A stretch of DNA of 64,000 bases from an uncultured Paracoccaceae bacterium (GTDB lineage Bacteria; Pseudomonadota; Alphaproteobacteria; Rhodobacterales; Rhodobacteraceae). Below the pieces are notes generated by a model. It did no database searches and was not told where the DNA came from. It was given only the letters and a program-made list of their open reading frames with translations. Made by a program: the position numbers and the translations under genes. Position 1 is the first letter of the stretch. Every line of letters starts with the position of its first letter. This document shows positions 23,069 to 32,080 of the stretch, piece by piece. The stretch is taken from the NCBI GenBank assembly GCA_947502145.1, contig CANMYO010000002.1:682001-746000 (forward strand), written 5' to 3'.

Positions 23069-23782
23069 ATGAGCAATGATCCGCGCCATGATGACCGGCT
23101 TCGCCGCCCCGGCCTGATCAGCCGGTTGCGCAGCAATTTTCTGGCCGGTCTGATCATTGTCGCCCCGATTGGCCTGACATTCTGGCTGATCTACACAGTG
23201 GTCGGCTGGATCGACAGCTGGGTCTGGCCATTTGTCCCCAATTATTACCAGCCCGAAGCGATCATCAATCGTTACTTTGGCTCTGCCGAAGACCCGATCC
23301 GGGTGAATGTCCGAGGCATCGGCGTGGTGATTTTTCTGGTCTTTACTGTCCTTGTCGGGTGGCTGGGTAAGGGGCTGATTGGTCGGTCGTTTCTGCGCTG
23401 GGCAGAGCGGATCGTGGATCGCATGCCGGTGGTGCGATCAATCTACAACGGGGTCAAACAGATCGCCGAAACCGTGTTTTCACAGCGCGACACCTCTTTT
23501 GATAAGGCCTGCCTGATCGAGTACCCGCGCAAGGGGATCTGGGCGATTGCCTTCATTTCCACAAATGCCAAGGGCGAGGTGAAGGCCAAACTGCCCGGAC
23601 CGGACGACATTGCCACGGTGTTTTTGCCGACAACACCAAACCCCACGTCCGGCTTTCTGCTGTTCCTGCCCCGCGCTGACGTGATCGAACTTGACATGAC
23701 CGTGGAGGATGCGGCGAAGCTGGTGATTTCAGCCGGGCTTGTCTATCCCAACGGCAAAGATCCGACGGTGCCCCCAAGCTGA
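23069..23782 (+). CDS. DUF502 family membrane protein
   Basis: The 237-residue protein has two transmembrane helices (about residues 24-48, FLAGLIIVAPIGLTFWLIYTV, and 85-108) and a C-terminal beta-rich domain. The DUF502 marks are IPVVRSIYNGVKQ (here MPVVRSIYNGVKQIAETVF), TVFLPTTPNPTSGFLLFLP and MTVEDAAKLVISAGLVYP. The role is unknown. The stop overlaps the LysE-type start by one base (TGATG). Confidence 0.88.
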   Translation: MSNDPRHDDRLRRPGLISRLRSNFLAGLIIVAPIGLTFWLIYTVVGWIDSWVWPFVPNYYQPEAIINRYFGSAEDPIRVNVRGIGVVIFLVFTVLVGWLGKGLIGRSFLRWAERIVDRMPVVRSIYNGVKQIAETVFSQRDTSFDKACLIEYPRKGIWAIAFISTNAKGEVKAKLPGPDDIATVFLPTTPNPTSGFLLFLPRADVIELDMTVEDAAKLVISAGLVYPNGKDPTVPPS

Positions 23783-24381
23783 TGTTGGGTGCCGGACTGA
23801 CGGGGTTTGCAACGGGATTTTCCCTGATCCTTGCCATTGGTGCGCAGAATGCTTTTGTGCTGCGTCAGGGGCTGGCCCGTGCCCATGTGTTCTGGCTGTG
23901 CTTGTTATGTGCCGGATCGGACGCAATCCTGATTGTCACCGGCGTGGCCGGTTTCAGCGCTGTTGTCGCGCTATATCCGGCGTTGCCGCAGATCATGGCC
24001 TGGGGTGGTGCTGCATTTTTGCTGGCCTATGGTGCGCTGCGGTTTCATGCGGCCTGGGTCGGCCAATACGAGATGCAAATATCCGGCCAATCCAAAGGGT
24101 TATGGGCGACACTTGCCACAGGGGCGGCCTTTACCTGGCTAAACCCACATGTCTATCTTGATACGCTGGGTCTGATTGGCGCGATTTCAACCGAGTTCGC
24201 AGGCTCTGCGCGGATCGCCTTTGGCGCAGGCGCGGTACTGTCATCCTTCGTGTTCTTTTTTGGGTTGGGGTATGGTGCCCGGCTATTGGCCCCGATCATG
24301 CGATCGGCGCGGGCATGGCGGCTTCTGGATGTGGTGATCGGATTGGTGATGTGGGCGCTGGCGGCCAAATTGCTGGCCTAG
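23782..24381 (+). CDS. LysE/ArgO family amino-acid exporter
   Basis: The 199-residue protein has six transmembrane helices and the LysE/ArgO signatures GFSLILAIGAQNAFVLRQGL, AGSDAILIVTGVAG and TWLNPHVYLDTLGLIG. The likely substrates are lysine or arginine, exported by proton exchange. It is translationally coupled to the DUF502 gene and its stop codon overlaps the stop of the convergent patatin gene in a shared CTAG (24378-24381). Confidence 0.88.
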   Translation: MLGAGLTGFATGFSLILAIGAQNAFVLRQGLARAHVFWLCLLCAGSDAILIVTGVAGFSAVVALYPALPQIMAWGGAAFLLAYGALRFHAAWVGQYEMQISGQSKGLWATLATGAAFTWLNPHVYLDTLGLIGAISTEFAGSARIAFGAGAVLSSFVFFFGLGYGARLLAPIMRSARAWRLLDVVIGLVMWALAAKLLA

Positions 24382-25415
24382 GCGAACATGGCCCGCAAAT
24401 CGACCGTCCCCCGCTGGTTCAGATCATCGCGGTGGTCCGCGAGAAATGCCTTGGTTGCGGTGATCCCCGCGTCCTTTAGCCGCGCCAGCACCACCGCATT
24501 GGGAATCGTCTTGGTGGCCACGTTCAAGGTGTTCATCAGCGCGTCATCGGCCACCATATGCACCAGCACATCTTTCATCGTGCCCCGCTTCACGCGCCCT
24601 TCCTCAAGCAGCCGGTGCACAAAATCAATGGCCCGCAATTCGCGAAAGAGTGAGCTGTTAAAGCTGATTTCGTTGATCCGGTTGGCAATGGCCTGGCTGT
24701 CCCGCGGCAGGGCGTCGCGGTGCAGCGGATTGATGTTCACCACCAGGATGTCATCGGGCAGCGCGTCATCAAAAAGCGGAAACAGCGCCGGATTGCCGGT
24801 ATAGCCACCATCCCAGAAGGCCTCGGTCTTGCCGGATGCGGGGTCCGCAAATTCGACCGCCTGAAACAGCGTTGGCAAACAGGCAGAGGCGAGGATCGCA
24901 TGAGGCGAAATCTCGTCCCCGCTGAATACCCTGATCTTGCCGCTGCGGACGTTGGTGGCGCAGATAAAAATGTCCGGCCCCCCTTTGGCACAGACATCCT
25001 TGTACCTGAAATTCTCGACAATGCGGGTCAGCGGATTTTGCAGCGCCGGGCCATAGACATAGGGCGACATCAGGCGCGTGGTCATGTCAAATGCCGCAAA
25101 GGCGGGTGAATATTCCAGCGCTTTGGCCAAATAGGGCGCACCCGGCGTCAGCGTGTTCATCCATGCGGCAAAGCCGTCATGGGTGATCGCGCCCACCTGC
25201 CCCCACAGCCAATCAAGGCAGTCCCGCGCCCCGTCGCGCCCGCCGCTCACCATGCCGGCCTTCAATGCGGCCGCATTCAACGCGCCGGCAGAGGTGCCGG
25301 ATATCGCGGCGATCTCGATACCTTCGTCCTGGAGCAGGCAATCAAGCACGCCCCAGGTGAACGCGCCATGCGCGCCACCCCCCTGCAACGCGAGGTTGAT
25401 GCGTTTTGCTGTCAT
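24378..25415 (-). CDS. Patatin-like phospholipase
   Basis: The 345-residue protein carries all patatin marks: the oxyanion loop LQGGGAHGAFTWGVLD, the nucleophile elbow SGTSAGALNAAALKAG with Ser42, and the second catalytic residue in FWDGGYTGNP. It should hydrolyse acyl esters of lipids. No signal peptide is seen. In Rhodobacteraceae such genes often accompany polyhydroxybutyrate metabolism, and a 3-hydroxybutyrate dehydrogenase gene lies 30 bases upstream on the same strand, so they are probably one operon. Confidence 0.9.
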   Translation of the reverse strand: MTAKRINLALQGGGAHGAFTWGVLDCLLQDEGIEIAAISGTSAGALNAAALKAGMVSGGRDGARDCLDWLWGQVGAITHDGFAAWMNTLTPGAPYLAKALEYSPAFAAFDMTTRLMSPYVYGPALQNPLTRIVENFRYKDVCAKGGPDIFICATNVRSGKIRVFSGDEISPHAILASACLPTLFQAVEFADPASGKTEAFWDGGYTGNPALFPLFDDALPDDILVVNINPLHRDALPRDSQAIANRINEISFNSSLFRELRAIDFVHRLLEEGRVKRGTMKDVLVHMVADDALMNTLNVATKTIPNAVVLARLKDAGITATKAFLADHRDDLNQRGTVDLRAMFA

Positions 25416-25445
25416 GCTGACCGCCCCTTTCGTTTCACCGTCAGA

Positions 25446-26219
25446 TCAAAGCGCGGTCCAGCCGCCATCAACACTGATTGTGGTGCCGGTAATCTGCGCC
25501 GCGGAATCAGAACACAGAAACGCAACGGTGCCGGCCAATTGCTCTATGGTGGCAAATTCCTTGGACGGTTGTCGCTTGAGAAGCACGTTCTTGATCACTT
25601 CCTCACGCGTCATGTCGTATTCTTTCATCGTGTCGGGAATCTGGGAGTCGATCAACGGGGTCAACACGTAACCGGGACAAAGCGCGTTGCAGGTGATCGG
25701 ATCGGTTGCCGTTTCCAGTGCGACGGTCTTGGACAGGCCAACGATGCCGTGCTTGGCGGCGATATAGGCAGATTTATAGGGCGAAGCCGTCAACCCATGG
25801 GCCGAGGCAATGTTGACAATTCGCCCCCAGCCATTGCTGCGCATGCCGGTGACTGCGGCGGCGGTGGTATGAAAGGCCGATGTCAGGTTGATCGCAATGA
25901 TCGCATCCCATTTTTCAGCCGGGAAGTCCTCGATCGCGGCAACATGCTGAATGCCCGCATTGTTGATCAGGATATCGCAGCCGCCGGCCTCTTCGATCAG
26001 GCGACGACAATCATCCCCTTTGGACATATCAGCGCCGATGTAGCGGGCCTTAACACCATGATCCTTGGCAATCTCCGCTGCCAGCGCATGATCTACGTCG
26101 CGGTCAGTGAAAGAGTTCAGCACAACATTCACGCCCAGCTTGGCAAGTTCCTGCGCAATGCCCAACCCGATTCCAGAGTTCGACCCGGTGATGATTGCAT
26201 TCTTTCCACTCAATGACAT
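25446..26219 (-). CDS. 3-hydroxybutyrate dehydrogenase
   Basis: The 257-residue short-chain dehydrogenase has the NAD-binding TGSNSGIGLGIAQ, the NNAGIQH motif, catalytic Ser in NIASAHGLTAS and YIAAKHG (Tyr-x3-Lys). The NNAGIQHVAAIEDFPAEKWD and LCPGYVLTPLID segments are typical of bacterial D-3-hydroxybutyrate dehydrogenases, which interconvert 3-hydroxybutyrate and acetoacetate with NAD. ATG 26219 was chosen because GGAG lies 9 bases upstream; an ATG two codons earlier is too close to it. Confidence 0.9.
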   Translation of the reverse strand: MSLSGKNAIITGSNSGIGLGIAQELAKLGVNVVLNSFTDRDVDHALAAEIAKDHGVKARYIGADMSKGDDCRRLIEEAGGCDILINNAGIQHVAAIEDFPAEKWDAIIAINLTSAFHTTAAAVTGMRSNGWGRIVNIASAHGLTASPYKSAYIAAKHGIVGLSKTVALETATDPITCNALCPGYVLTPLIDSQIPDTMKEYDMTREEVIKNVLLKRQPSKEFATIEQLAGTVAFLCSDSAAQITGTTISVDGGWTAL

Positions 26220-26388
26220 CGACATGCTCCATTTGCTTTTGCAGCAATATAATGCCGCAACCGCGAAAGAACATGCCATTCTGCATTGACGCCGGGTCGA
26301 GAGGGCAAACTGCGTTGACGGGACCGTCAGAGTAACCCTGACCGGATGTCCCGGCCAATCTGGTGCAAAGCTGAGCAAGCGCCCCGCC

Positions 26389-26418
26389 CAAAAAAAACGC
26401 CAGCACGAAGCTGGCGTT
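26389..26418 (-). terminator. Strong minus-strand intrinsic terminator
   Basis: AACGCCAGC (26396-26404) and GCTGGCGTT (26410-26418) pair perfectly around TTCGT, followed on the minus strand by an uninterrupted T-run. There is no T-run on the plus side. Confidence 0.85.
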
Positions 26419-26466
26419 AAGTTATTGAGGCAGGTTTCATACAGGCAAGAAACCTATCGAGCAGTG
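26389..26466 (-). ncRNA. Candidate small RNA of about 78 nt
   Basis: On the minus strand, TTGGCC (26500-26495) and TATAAA (26477-26472), spaced 17 bases, form a promoter predicting a start near 26466. The transcript would hold one hairpin (AGGTTTC / GAAACCT around a 10-base loop, about 26432-26455), a short A/C-rich linker, and a perfect 9-bp terminator stem AACGCCAGC / GCTGGCGTT with an 8-T run. No minus-strand gene lies upstream for this terminator to serve, which supports a free-standing RNA. The start site and any target are predictions. Confidence 0.5.
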
Positions 26467-26579
26467 ACCCCTTTATAAGCAATGACTTGCGTGTGGCCAA
26501 GGGAAAAGTTTGCGCCTCCCCGCGGGCGCGATTACGCTGATCGTCAACAACAACAGGGACACAGGGGATTGTCGCCAAA

Positions 26580-28394
26580 ATGAGCATAGTCTTTTTCTCA
26601 CGCCTTCGGGTCGCCGCAGCTTCGGTTGCGCTGATCTGCGCAGGTCAATTTGCGGGCGCCGAACCACAGCATGGCATAGCTATGTATGGCGAACCGGCCC
26701 TTCCACCTGATTTTGTGTCCCTCCCATATGCGAACGCGGATGCGCCCAAGGGTGGGCGCATCGTGACAGCCAATGTCGGGTCCTTCGACAGCCTCAATCC
26801 ATTCATACAAAAAGGCTCTGTTCACTGGCAGTTACGCTTCTTCATGGGGGAAAGTCTGATGGGGCGGACCCTGGACGAACCCTTCACCCTCTACGGCGTT
26901 CTAGCCAGCGGAATCGAAACCGGACCGAATCGGGAGTGGGTCGAATTCACCCTCAACCCGGAGGCGCGATTCTCGGACGGCAGCCCGGTCACGGTCGAAG
27001 ACGTGCTCTGGTCGTTTGAAACACTGGGCACGGAAGGGCATGGCCGTTACCGCGGATTCTGGACCAAGGTGGAAAGCCTGGAACAGACCGGGCCGGACAA
27101 GGTGCGCTTCACCTTCAATGTTGCAGATCAGGAATTGGCCCTTTTGGCGGGATTGCGGCCTATCCTGAAAAAGGCGCAATGGGACGATGTGCCTTTCACC
27201 GAAAGCGGTCTGGACGTGATCCCGATCACCTCTGCCCCCTATGTCATCGACGATTTTGAGGCCGGGCGCTTTATCTCTTTCAAGCGCAACCCCGATTACT
27301 GGGGCGCTGACATCCCGTTCCGCAGGGGGACGATGAACCTGGATGAAATCCGGCTGGAGTTCTTTGGCGATGAAACCCCCGCGTTTGAGGCCTTTACCGC
27401 TGGTATCGTCAACATGACCCGCGAATTCAACGTGGCCCGCTGGGAAAGCCGTTATGACTTCCCGCGGGTGCAATCGGGTGAGGTGCTGAAGTCCGTCCTG
27501 CCCCATGGTCGCCCGACCGGGATGACCGGATTTGTGATGAACACCCGCCGTGATCTGTTTGCCGATTGGCGGGTGCGTGACGCCTTGCTGCATGCATTCA
27601 ACTTCGATCAGATCAACGATACGGTCACCGGGCGGGCGCAGCCACGGATCAAATCCTATTGGTCGAATTCTCCGCTGGGGATGCAGGATGGTCCGGCAAC
27701 CGGTCGGGTCGCAGAATTACTGGCGCCCTTCGCGGATGAATTGCTACCCGGTGCGATTGACGGCTATGCGCTTCCCGAGAGCGATGGCACATCCCGTAAC
27801 CGGCCCGGCATCCGCGTCGCCATTGATCAGTTCGAGGCCGCCGGCTGGACCATTCAGGACGGGGTGATGAAAAATGCCGAGGGCGCGCCCTTTGCCTTTG
27901 AAATCCTGCTCAAGCAGGGCAGCGCCGAACAGGGCGCGATGGTTGATATGTATGTCGAGGCGCTGACAACGCTGGGCATCGACGCCACCGTCGAGGTGAT
28001 CGACAATGCGCAATACAAGGAACGCACTGACAATTACGATTTCGACATGACTTATTATCGGCGCGGTCTGTCGCTGTCGCCTGGCAACGAGCAGTATTTC
28101 TACTACGGCTCGCAAAATGCTGATACGCCGGGCGGTCGCAACCTGATGGGGGTGAAATCCCCGGCGGCGGATGCGATGATCGACGCGATGCTGTCCTCGC
28201 CGACGCAGGATGACTTTCTCGCTGCTGTCCGGGCGCTAGACCGGGTGCTGATGTCGGGGCGCTACGTCATTCCGATCTATTCCTGGAACGTCAGCCGTGT
28301 GGCCTATGCCAAAGAGCTGCATTTCCCCGAAAGAATGCCGCTGTTCGGCGACTGGCCCGGTTGGGAACCGGATGTCTGGTGGTGGGAAGAGTGA
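26580..28394 (+). CDS. YejA-like ABC-transporter solute-binding protein (peptide family 5)
   Basis: The 604-residue periplasmic protein has a signal peptide (about residues 1-27, ending ALICAGQFAGAEPQHG) and the SBP_bac_5 fold: YANADAPKGGRIVTANVGSFDSLNPF, DGSPVTVEDVLWSFE, PDYWGADIPFRRGTMNLDEI, and RNLMGVKSPAADAMIDAML with a late YSWNVSRVAYAKELHFPER. The GTMNLDEIRLEFF and FNFDQINDT segments resemble YejA, which feeds peptides to the YejBEF importer. No permease genes follow, so it is an orphan binding protein here. Its stop overlaps the next small gene. Confidence 0.9.
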   Translation: MSIVFFSRLRVAAASVALICAGQFAGAEPQHGIAMYGEPALPPDFVSLPYANADAPKGGRIVTANVGSFDSLNPFIQKGSVHWQLRFFMGESLMGRTLDEPFTLYGVLASGIETGPNREWVEFTLNPEARFSDGSPVTVEDVLWSFETLGTEGHGRYRGFWTKVESLEQTGPDKVRFTFNVADQELALLAGLRPILKKAQWDDVPFTESGLDVIPITSAPYVIDDFEAGRFISFKRNPDYWGADIPFRRGTMNLDEIRLEFFGDETPAFEAFTAGIVNMTREFNVARWESRYDFPRVQSGEVLKSVLPHGRPTGMTGFVMNTRRDLFADWRVRDALLHAFNFDQINDTVTGRAQPRIKSYWSNSPLGMQDGPATGRVAELLAPFADELLPGAIDGYALPESDGTSRNRPGIRVAIDQFEAAGWTIQDGVMKNAEGAPFAFEILLKQGSAEQGAMVDMYVEALTTLGIDATVEVIDNAQYKERTDNYDFDMTYYRRGLSLSPGNEQYFYYGSQNADTPGGRNLMGVKSPAADAMIDAMLSSPTQDDFLAAVRALDRVLMSGRYVIPIYSWNVSRVAYAKELHFPERMPLFGDWPGWEPDVWWWEE

Positions 28395-28516
28395 CCCGTA
28401 TTCTATTGCTGGCGGTCGTCGTGACCGCCAGCGGCTGCACCCCGGCCAAAGTTGTGGGCAATGCGGTGATTGATACCGGTCAGGTGGTCCTTGGGGCCGC
28501 TGATGCCTTGATCTAG
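28391..28516 (+). CDS. 41-residue lipoprotein
   Basis: A GTG at 28391 overlaps the upstream stop (GTGA) and opens a 41-codon frame ending TAG 28514-28516. The peptide has a basic start, a hydrophobic run (ILLLAVVVTASGC) with a plausible lipobox Cys at residue 15, and a short mature part (TPAKVVGNAVIDTGQVVLG). It would be a tiny lipid-anchored envelope protein, somewhat like entericidin-type peptides. Its coupling to the YejA-like gene suggests co-expression. The lipobox is imperfect (Ala, not Leu, at -3). Confidence 0.65.
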   Translation: MTRILLLAVVVTASGCTPAKVVGNAVIDTGQVVLGAADALI

Positions 28517-28644
28517 CGCATTGCTGACCGTCTTGCGGCGACAACATATGGCGCGCGGCGCAGCCGCTCATTTGGATCACCCTTTGTCACAAATCTGATG
28601 GGTGTCGGATTTATACGCACGCCGATTAATCATACAGGGCTGAT

Positions 28645-29301
28645 ATGCCGCAAAAACTAATGGCCGAAGCGCTCGGCACCGCTTTTCTTCTCATCGGAGT
28701 CGTGGGCTCCGGCATCATGGGTGAGGCATTGGCCGGTGGCAATATTGCCATTGCGCTATTGGCCAATGCCCTTGCGACAGGCTGCATCCTTTATGTGATC
28801 ATCACCACGCTTGGCCCGGTGTCCGGCGCGCATTTCAACCCGGTTGTGACCCTCGCCTTTCTGATCCGCAAAGAGATGACCCCGTCTGGCGCTGCGGCCT
28901 TCATTGTGGTGCAGATACTTGGTGGCATTCTGGGGGTCTGCGCCGCGCATCTGATGTTTGACCTGACAATCGTGCAATTTGGCAGCACCGCCCGCAGTGG
29001 TGCCGGGCAATTGGCCAGCGAGGTGATCGCGACCTTTGGATTGTTGTTCGTGATATTTGGGGGGCTGCGGTCGCGGCCCGAATCCGTGGCGGCCCTTGTC
29101 GCCTTTTACATCACCGGGGCCTATTGGTTCACGTCTTCAACCAGCTTTGCCAATCCAGCGGTGACAATTGCGCGGATGTTTTCGGACAGCTTTTCCGGGA
29201 TCACACCGGGCGATGTTCCGGGGTTTGTCATTGCGCAGGTCATCGGGCTGGGCATTGCGGCGCTGATCTTGCCGCGCCTGTTTGCTAAACCAGTGACGTG
29301 A
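28645..29301 (+). CDS. MIP family aquaporin/glycerol channel
   Basis: The 218-residue protein has six helices and both aqua(glycero)porin half-helices: GAHFNPVVTLAF with NPV at residues 65-67 in place of the usual NPA, and SFANPAVTIARMF with NPA at 170-172. The NPV variant and short loops resemble the Rhodobacteraceae and rhizobial AqpS-like group, some of which move arsenite, but no ars gene is adjacent. The 3' end overlaps the convergent XRE-cupin gene by 17 bases. Confidence 0.85.
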   Translation: MPQKLMAEALGTAFLLIGVVGSGIMGEALAGGNIAIALLANALATGCILYVIITTLGPVSGAHFNPVVTLAFLIRKEMTPSGAAAFIVVQILGGILGVCAAHLMFDLTIVQFGSTARSGAGQLASEVIATFGLLFVIFGGLRSRPESVAALVAFYITGAYWFTSSTSFANPAVTIARMFSDSFSGITPGDVPGFVIAQVIGLGIAALILPRLFAKPVT

Positions 29302-29908
29302 CCCAAAGGATCAGGGCATCTTCGGGGCTGATCGACACGACGTTATGGCCCATCGTGGCATCGTAATAGGCGCTGTCGCCGCGGACCATTTCAACCGGCT
29401 CATAGAATTCCGTATAGAGCCGTATCTGGCCAGTCAGCACATATAGAAACTCTTCCCCGTCATGGCGGACCCAACCGTCAAAATCTTCCATTGTGCGCGC
29501 CCGCACGCGCGCACGGTAGGGCAGCATCTTTTTCTTGGTCAGGGTCGCCGCCAGCAGATCATGTTCATAGGTGCCCGTCATATGGGCGACAGGCTCCATC
29601 CGGCGGGTCACAACCATGCGGCCATTGACCTGATCCTGTGACGGCGGGGTGAAAAGCTGCGGGACAGAAATGCCCAGCCCGACGGCCACTTTCTTGAGCG
29701 CGTCATAGGTCGGTGACATCTGACCGTTTTCGATCTTGGACAGGGTTGAGCGGGCCAGCCCGGCCTTCTTGGCCGCCTGTTCCAGTGTCCAGTCGCGATC
29801 CTTGCGCAGGGCACGTACCCGCGCCCCAAGGTCAAGCGGTGCAACGACATCGGTATCCCCGCCTTCACGGACAACACGAATAATGGCTTTGGGGTCTTGC
29901 GTGGTCAT
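29285..29908 (-). CDS. XRE family regulator with cupin domain
   Basis: The 207-residue protein has an N-terminal helix-turn-helix (about residues 25-80, LGARVRALRKDRDWTLEQAAKKAGLARSTLSKIENG) and a C-terminal cupin fold (about 130-200, WVRHDGEEFLYVLTGQIRLYT, then DSAYYDATMGHNVVSI). This class senses small molecules and controls amino-acid or polyamine metabolism. ATG 29908 was chosen as the first Met before the domain. It lies divergent, 64 bases from the acyl-CoA synthetase gene, which may be its target. Confidence 0.87.
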   Translation of the reverse strand: MTTQDPKAIIRVVREGGDTDVVAPLDLGARVRALRKDRDWTLEQAAKKAGLARSTLSKIENGQMSPTYDALKKVAVGLGISVPQLFTPPSQDQVNGRMVVTRRMEPVAHMTGTYEHDLLAATLTKKKMLPYRARVRARTMEDFDGWVRHDGEEFLYVLTGQIRLYTEFYEPVEMVRGDSAYYDATMGHNVVSISPEDALILWVTSLV

Positions 29909-29972
29909 TGTGCTATCTACGACGCTTCGACCGGTTCTTGCAACCAGCAGCGCAGCCACGTAGCCAGAGCCT

Positions 29973-31445
29973 ATGCATCTTCCGCCCTGCCCCAACCCGT
30001 TCAATATGGCCACGCATGTGCTGGCAAGGTCAGCGGCGCGCGCCAGTCACGTCGCGCTTGAGGTTTTGGGACCAAAGCCGGTGCAGTTTGATTTCGCGGG
30101 ATTGTCGCAGGCTGTGCGGGGCACCACTTCCGGTCTGCGCCAGTTCGGATTGAAGCCGGGGGACCGCATTCTGATGCGCCTTGGCAATACGCCTGATTTT
30201 CCCATCCTCTATCTTGCGGCCATTGCCGGTGGATTTGTGCCCATTCCCACTTCTGCGCAATGGACCATCCCCGAAGTCACCCAGGCCGCAAATGACTGCC
30301 AGCCGGCCCTTGTGGTTTACGATCAGGGTCCAGCCCTGCCCGATGCGGCGATCCCACGGCTTGACGTCGCAGCGCTGCGCCTGATGCGGGAATTGCCCGC
30401 GGGTGCCGATCATGCAGGCGATCCCAACCGGCCGGCCTATATCATCTATACGTCAGGCACCGGCGGGCAGCCGCGCGCGGTTGAACATGCCCATCGCGCG
30501 ATCTGGGCGCGCCAGATGATGTGGGATGGCTGGTATGGGTTGAGCGACAGCGATCGGTTGTTACATGCGGGCGCATTCAACTGGACCTATACGCTGGGCA
30601 CCGGATTGATGGACCCCTGGGCCGTAGGGGCAACCGCCTTGATCCCGGGGCCTGACACGCCCGCGCAGGACCTGCCCGCCTTGCTGGCGCGGCACCGGGC
30701 GACATTGTTTGCCGCAGCACCCGGTGTCTATCGCCGCCTGCTGCGCGCACCGATGCCACCGCTGCCAGACTTGCGGCATGGCTTGTCAGCCGGTGAAAAG
30801 CTGTCGGAAACGCTGCGCGACAAATGGCGGGCTGCAACCGGCACGCCCATTCACGAAGCCTATGGGATGTCGGAATGTTCGACGTTCATCTCTGGCTGCC
30901 CGGCCAAACCTGCGCCCGCCAACACCCTTGGATTTGTGCAGCCGGGACGTCGTGTAAAGCTGCGCGCGGACGGTGCAATCCTGATCCACAAGGATGATCC
31001 GGGGCTGATGCGCGGCTACCTTGACCGCCCCGATGAAACCGCCGCGCGGTTTGACGGCGCGTGGTTTGTCACCGGCGATCTTGGGGCGATGACGGACGAA
31101 GGTGCAATCCGCTACGCGGGGCGGCGCGACGACATGATGAATGCCGGGGGGTATCGGGTGTCCCCGCTTGAGGTCGAAGAGGTGCTTGCCAGCCATTCGC
31201 AGATTGCTGAATGCGCCGTGACTGAGGTGCGTTTGCGCACAGACCTGTCGCTGATTGCGGCCTTTTATGTCGCGCCAGACATGATAGATGACACTGACCT
31301 GACAGCGTTTTGTGCCAAACGGCTCGCCGCGTATAAGGTGCCGCGCATATTCCGGCGGGTCGAACAGCTGCCTCGCGGTACGAACAACAAATTACTTCGC
31401 AATGTCCTGCGCCAGAAATGGGAGACCGAACATGGTCAAACTTGA
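29973..31445 (+). CDS. AMP-binding acyl-CoA synthetase/ligase
   Basis: The 490-residue enzyme has the AMP-binding P-loop YIIYTSGTGGQPRAVEHAHRA, the HEAYGMSECSTFISG adenine motif (YGMSE), FVTGDLGAMTDEGAIRYAGRRDDMMNAGGYRVSP (hinge and CoA domain) and a C-terminal KLLRN lysine region. It would activate a carboxylic acid with ATP and CoA; the substrate is unknown. The FNWTYTLGTGLMDPWAVGATALI stretch is typical of the acetyl/benzoate-CoA ligase-like branch. It overlaps the FrnE-like gene by 14 bases. Confidence 0.88.
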   Translation: MHLPPCPNPFNMATHVLARSAARASHVALEVLGPKPVQFDFAGLSQAVRGTTSGLRQFGLKPGDRILMRLGNTPDFPILYLAAIAGGFVPIPTSAQWTIPEVTQAANDCQPALVVYDQGPALPDAAIPRLDVAALRLMRELPAGADHAGDPNRPAYIIYTSGTGGQPRAVEHAHRAIWARQMMWDGWYGLSDSDRLLHAGAFNWTYTLGTGLMDPWAVGATALIPGPDTPAQDLPALLARHRATLFAAAPGVYRRLLRAPMPPLPDLRHGLSAGEKLSETLRDKWRAATGTPIHEAYGMSECSTFISGCPAKPAPANTLGFVQPGRRVKLRADGAILIHKDDPGLMRGYLDRPDETAARFDGAWFVTGDLGAMTDEGAIRYAGRRDDMMNAGGYRVSPLEVEEVLASHSQIAECAVTEVRLRTDLSLIAAFYVAPDMIDDTDLTAFCAKRLAAYKVPRIFRRVEQLPRGTNNKLLRNVLRQKWETEHGQT

Positions 31446-32076
31446 TGTGATTTCTGACCCGATCTGCCCCTGGTGCTACATCGGTAAGACAAATCTGGAC
31501 AAGGCGCTTGCGGACATGCCGGACCATCCGTTTGTCATTGAATGGCACCCGTTCCAGCTAAACCCCGATATGCCTGCAGAGGGCATGGACCGCCGGGCCT
31601 ATCTGGAAGGCAAATTCGGTGGCAAGGATGGCGCTGTAAGGGCCTATGCCCCGGTTGTCGAGCATGCCGAAAAGGCAGGCGCAGTGATCAACTTTGACGC
31701 CATCAAGCGGACGCCCAACACAATTGACGCGCATCGGTTGATCCATTGGGCGGGTATCGAACAACGCCAGTTGCTGGTGGTTGATCTGCTGTTCAAGGCC
31801 TATTTCGTGGACGGGCGGGACATCGGCGATCACGAGGTCTTGTGCGACGTGGCAGATACCGCGGAAATGGATGCCAGCATGATCAAGCGCTTGCTGGAAA
31901 CCGACAGTGATCTTGACGACATCCGCGCCCGTGATGCCCATAGTCGCGAAATGGGGGTCAATTCGGTTCCCACATTCATTGTCGCCAACCAGCACGCGGT
32001 ACCTGGCGCCCAACCTCCTGAAACCTGGGTGCAGGTGATCAAGGACATTCAGGCACAGCTGGAAGCCGCTGAATAA
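31432..32076 (+). CDS. FrnE-like DsbA family oxidoreductase
   Basis: The 214-residue protein has the FrnE/DsbA-like thioredoxin fold: VKLDVISDPICPWCYIGK with a CPWC active site at Cys12-Cys15, IEWHPFQLNPDMPAEG, and the cis-Pro loop GVNSVPTFIV. No signal peptide is present, so it acts in the cytoplasm, unlike classical DsbA. Members are thiol oxidoreductases or isomerases; the substrate is unknown. It is embedded in a tightly packed run: overlapping the acyl-CoA synthetase upstream and 4 bases before the MFS gene. Confidence 0.88.
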   Translation: MVKLDVISDPICPWCYIGKTNLDKALADMPDHPFVIEWHPFQLNPDMPAEGMDRRAYLEGKFGGKDGAVRAYAPVVEHAEKAGAVINFDAIKRTPNTIDAHRLIHWAGIEQRQLLVVDLLFKAYFVDGRDIGDHEVLCDVADTAEMDASMIKRLLETDSDLDDIRARDAHSREMGVNSVPTFIVANQHAVPGAQPPETWVQVIKDIQAQLEAAE

Positions 32077-32080
32077 TCCC

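Larger units (their letters stand above)
26226..26579. other. Intergenic region between divergent genes, holds a candidate small RNA
   Basis: The 354 bases separate the 3-hydroxybutyrate dehydrogenase gene (minus) and the YejA-like gene (plus). They contain a minus-strand promoter-like pair, a hairpin and a strong minus-strand terminator (26389-26500), and must also hold the promoters of both flanking genes. I see no coding frame. Confidence 0.55.
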
